Part shown: in pieces, positions 42,347 to 42,471 of the stretch
How positions within the stretch are numbered: the stretch's first letter is position 1
Layout of the letters: every line of letters begins with the position of its first letter
From: Pseudomonadota bacterium
Lineage (GTDB): Bacteria > Myxococcota_A > Polyangia > Polyangiales > Polyangiaceae
Assembly (NCBI GenBank): GCA_023398955.1
Contig: JAEWRL010000029.1
Location: 1-42,471 of the forward strand
Direction: 5' to 3'
DNA length: 42,471 nt
Position numbers and translations under genes: made by a program
The notes under the pieces: generated by a model
What the model was told of the DNA's origin: nothing
The model's input: the letters and a program-made list of their open reading frames with translations, nothing else
Database searches by the model: none

Positions 42347-42471
42347 GTAGCGAGTAGGCCGGGGTTGCCCCCGGCCCCTCTCAGATCCGGACGTGCAGAT
42401 TTCCCGCATCCGGCTCCTCGGGTCACAGCTTCGCTAACCGAAGTTGCCACGTATCCCGTCGAAGACGGGCC
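42347..42471 (-). mobile_element. 3' end of a group II intron, continuing off the right edge
   Basis: Read on the minus strand, the sequence carries a domain V-like hairpin and a domain VI-like hairpin in the right order and spacing, then CTCGCTAC before unrelated sequence at about 42346. The rest of the intron, with its reverse transcriptase gene if present, would lie beyond 42471. The exact 3' splice site is uncertain by a few bases. This explains why the open frame from 42450 reads VATSVSEAVTRGAGCGKSA, a spurious product often seen at such intron ends. Confidence 0.8.
42352..42416 (-). ncRNA. Group II intron domains V and VI
   Basis: Domain V is at 42384-42416: it starts GAGCCGGATGCGGGAAATC and ends with CCGGATC, pairing across a GGGAAATC-type loop, with the AGC catalytic triad in the lower stem. 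Domain VI is at 42352-42382: the stem GGCCGGGG/CCCCGGCC is capped by GCAA, and the TA following the stem on the 3' side holds the candidate bulged branch-point adenosine. Confidence 0.8.

Noticed and set aside
40987..42450. 487-residue form of the papain-like peptidase
   Set aside because: The upstream part translates group II intron RNA; the ATG at 42093 directly starts a signal peptide and has a ribosome site.

Overview
The window looks like a chromosomal stretch of a high-GC, large-genome bacterium, most likely a myxobacterium of the Polyangiales/Sorangium type. The reasons are the very GC-rich coding sequence, many solo secreted lipoproteins with long Gly/Ser tracts between a lipobox and a catalytic domain, a serpin-type gene, and many start codons only a few bases after a -10-like hexamer. 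The assignment is inference, because no rRNA or tRNA gene is present.

Layout. 1-656: no clear gene; two IS-end-like direct repeats. 657-2763: two plus-strand lipoproteins. 2841-24383: a long minus-strand operon that is a class 1 DISARM phage-defence locus with extra genes. Its 5' to 3' order (right to left) is a small unknown protein, an ImmA/IrrE peptidase, DrmD (SNF2 helicase), DrmMI (PglX-like adenine methylase), a membrane KAP-type NTPase, a 750-base scar, an ABC/OLD-type ATPase, a PIN nuclease, an RNA ligase, DrmA, DrmB and DrmC (PLD nuclease). Nearly every junction is an ATGA, GTGA or TTGA overlap or a gap of a few bases. 24612-24997: a 43-bp tandem repeat just upstream of the operon. 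25017-25676: an F420/NADP-type oxidoreductase. 25832-39867: mainly secreted or envelope enzymes (SGNH esterase, GH12, GH43, beta-helix protein, GH5, LTA-synthase-like sulfatase-fold enzyme), plus a Cys-rich secreted protein, a chorismate mutase and an N-terminally truncated serpin. 39964-42093: a small membrane protein, a DUF2721 protein and a papain-like peptidase. 42347-42471: the 3' end (domains V and VI) of a group II intron running off the right edge.

How the genes work together. The DISARM core would methylate self DNA (DrmMI) and act on incoming unmodified DNA (DrmD, DrmA, DrmB, DrmC). The most unusual part is the ATPase-PIN-RNA ligase cassette fused between the KAP gene and drmA by overlapping codons. 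Next to it lie a truncated copy of the drmA 5' end, a decayed small gene that ended in an ATGA overlap with that copy, and a palindrome-rich, AT-rich promoter-like patch. I read this as a recent insertion or recombination that added a second, RNA-targeting module to a DNA-targeting system. The right half looks like a surface-anchored toolkit for plant-type polysaccharides (xyloglucan/cellulose, arabinoxylan, acetyl esters).
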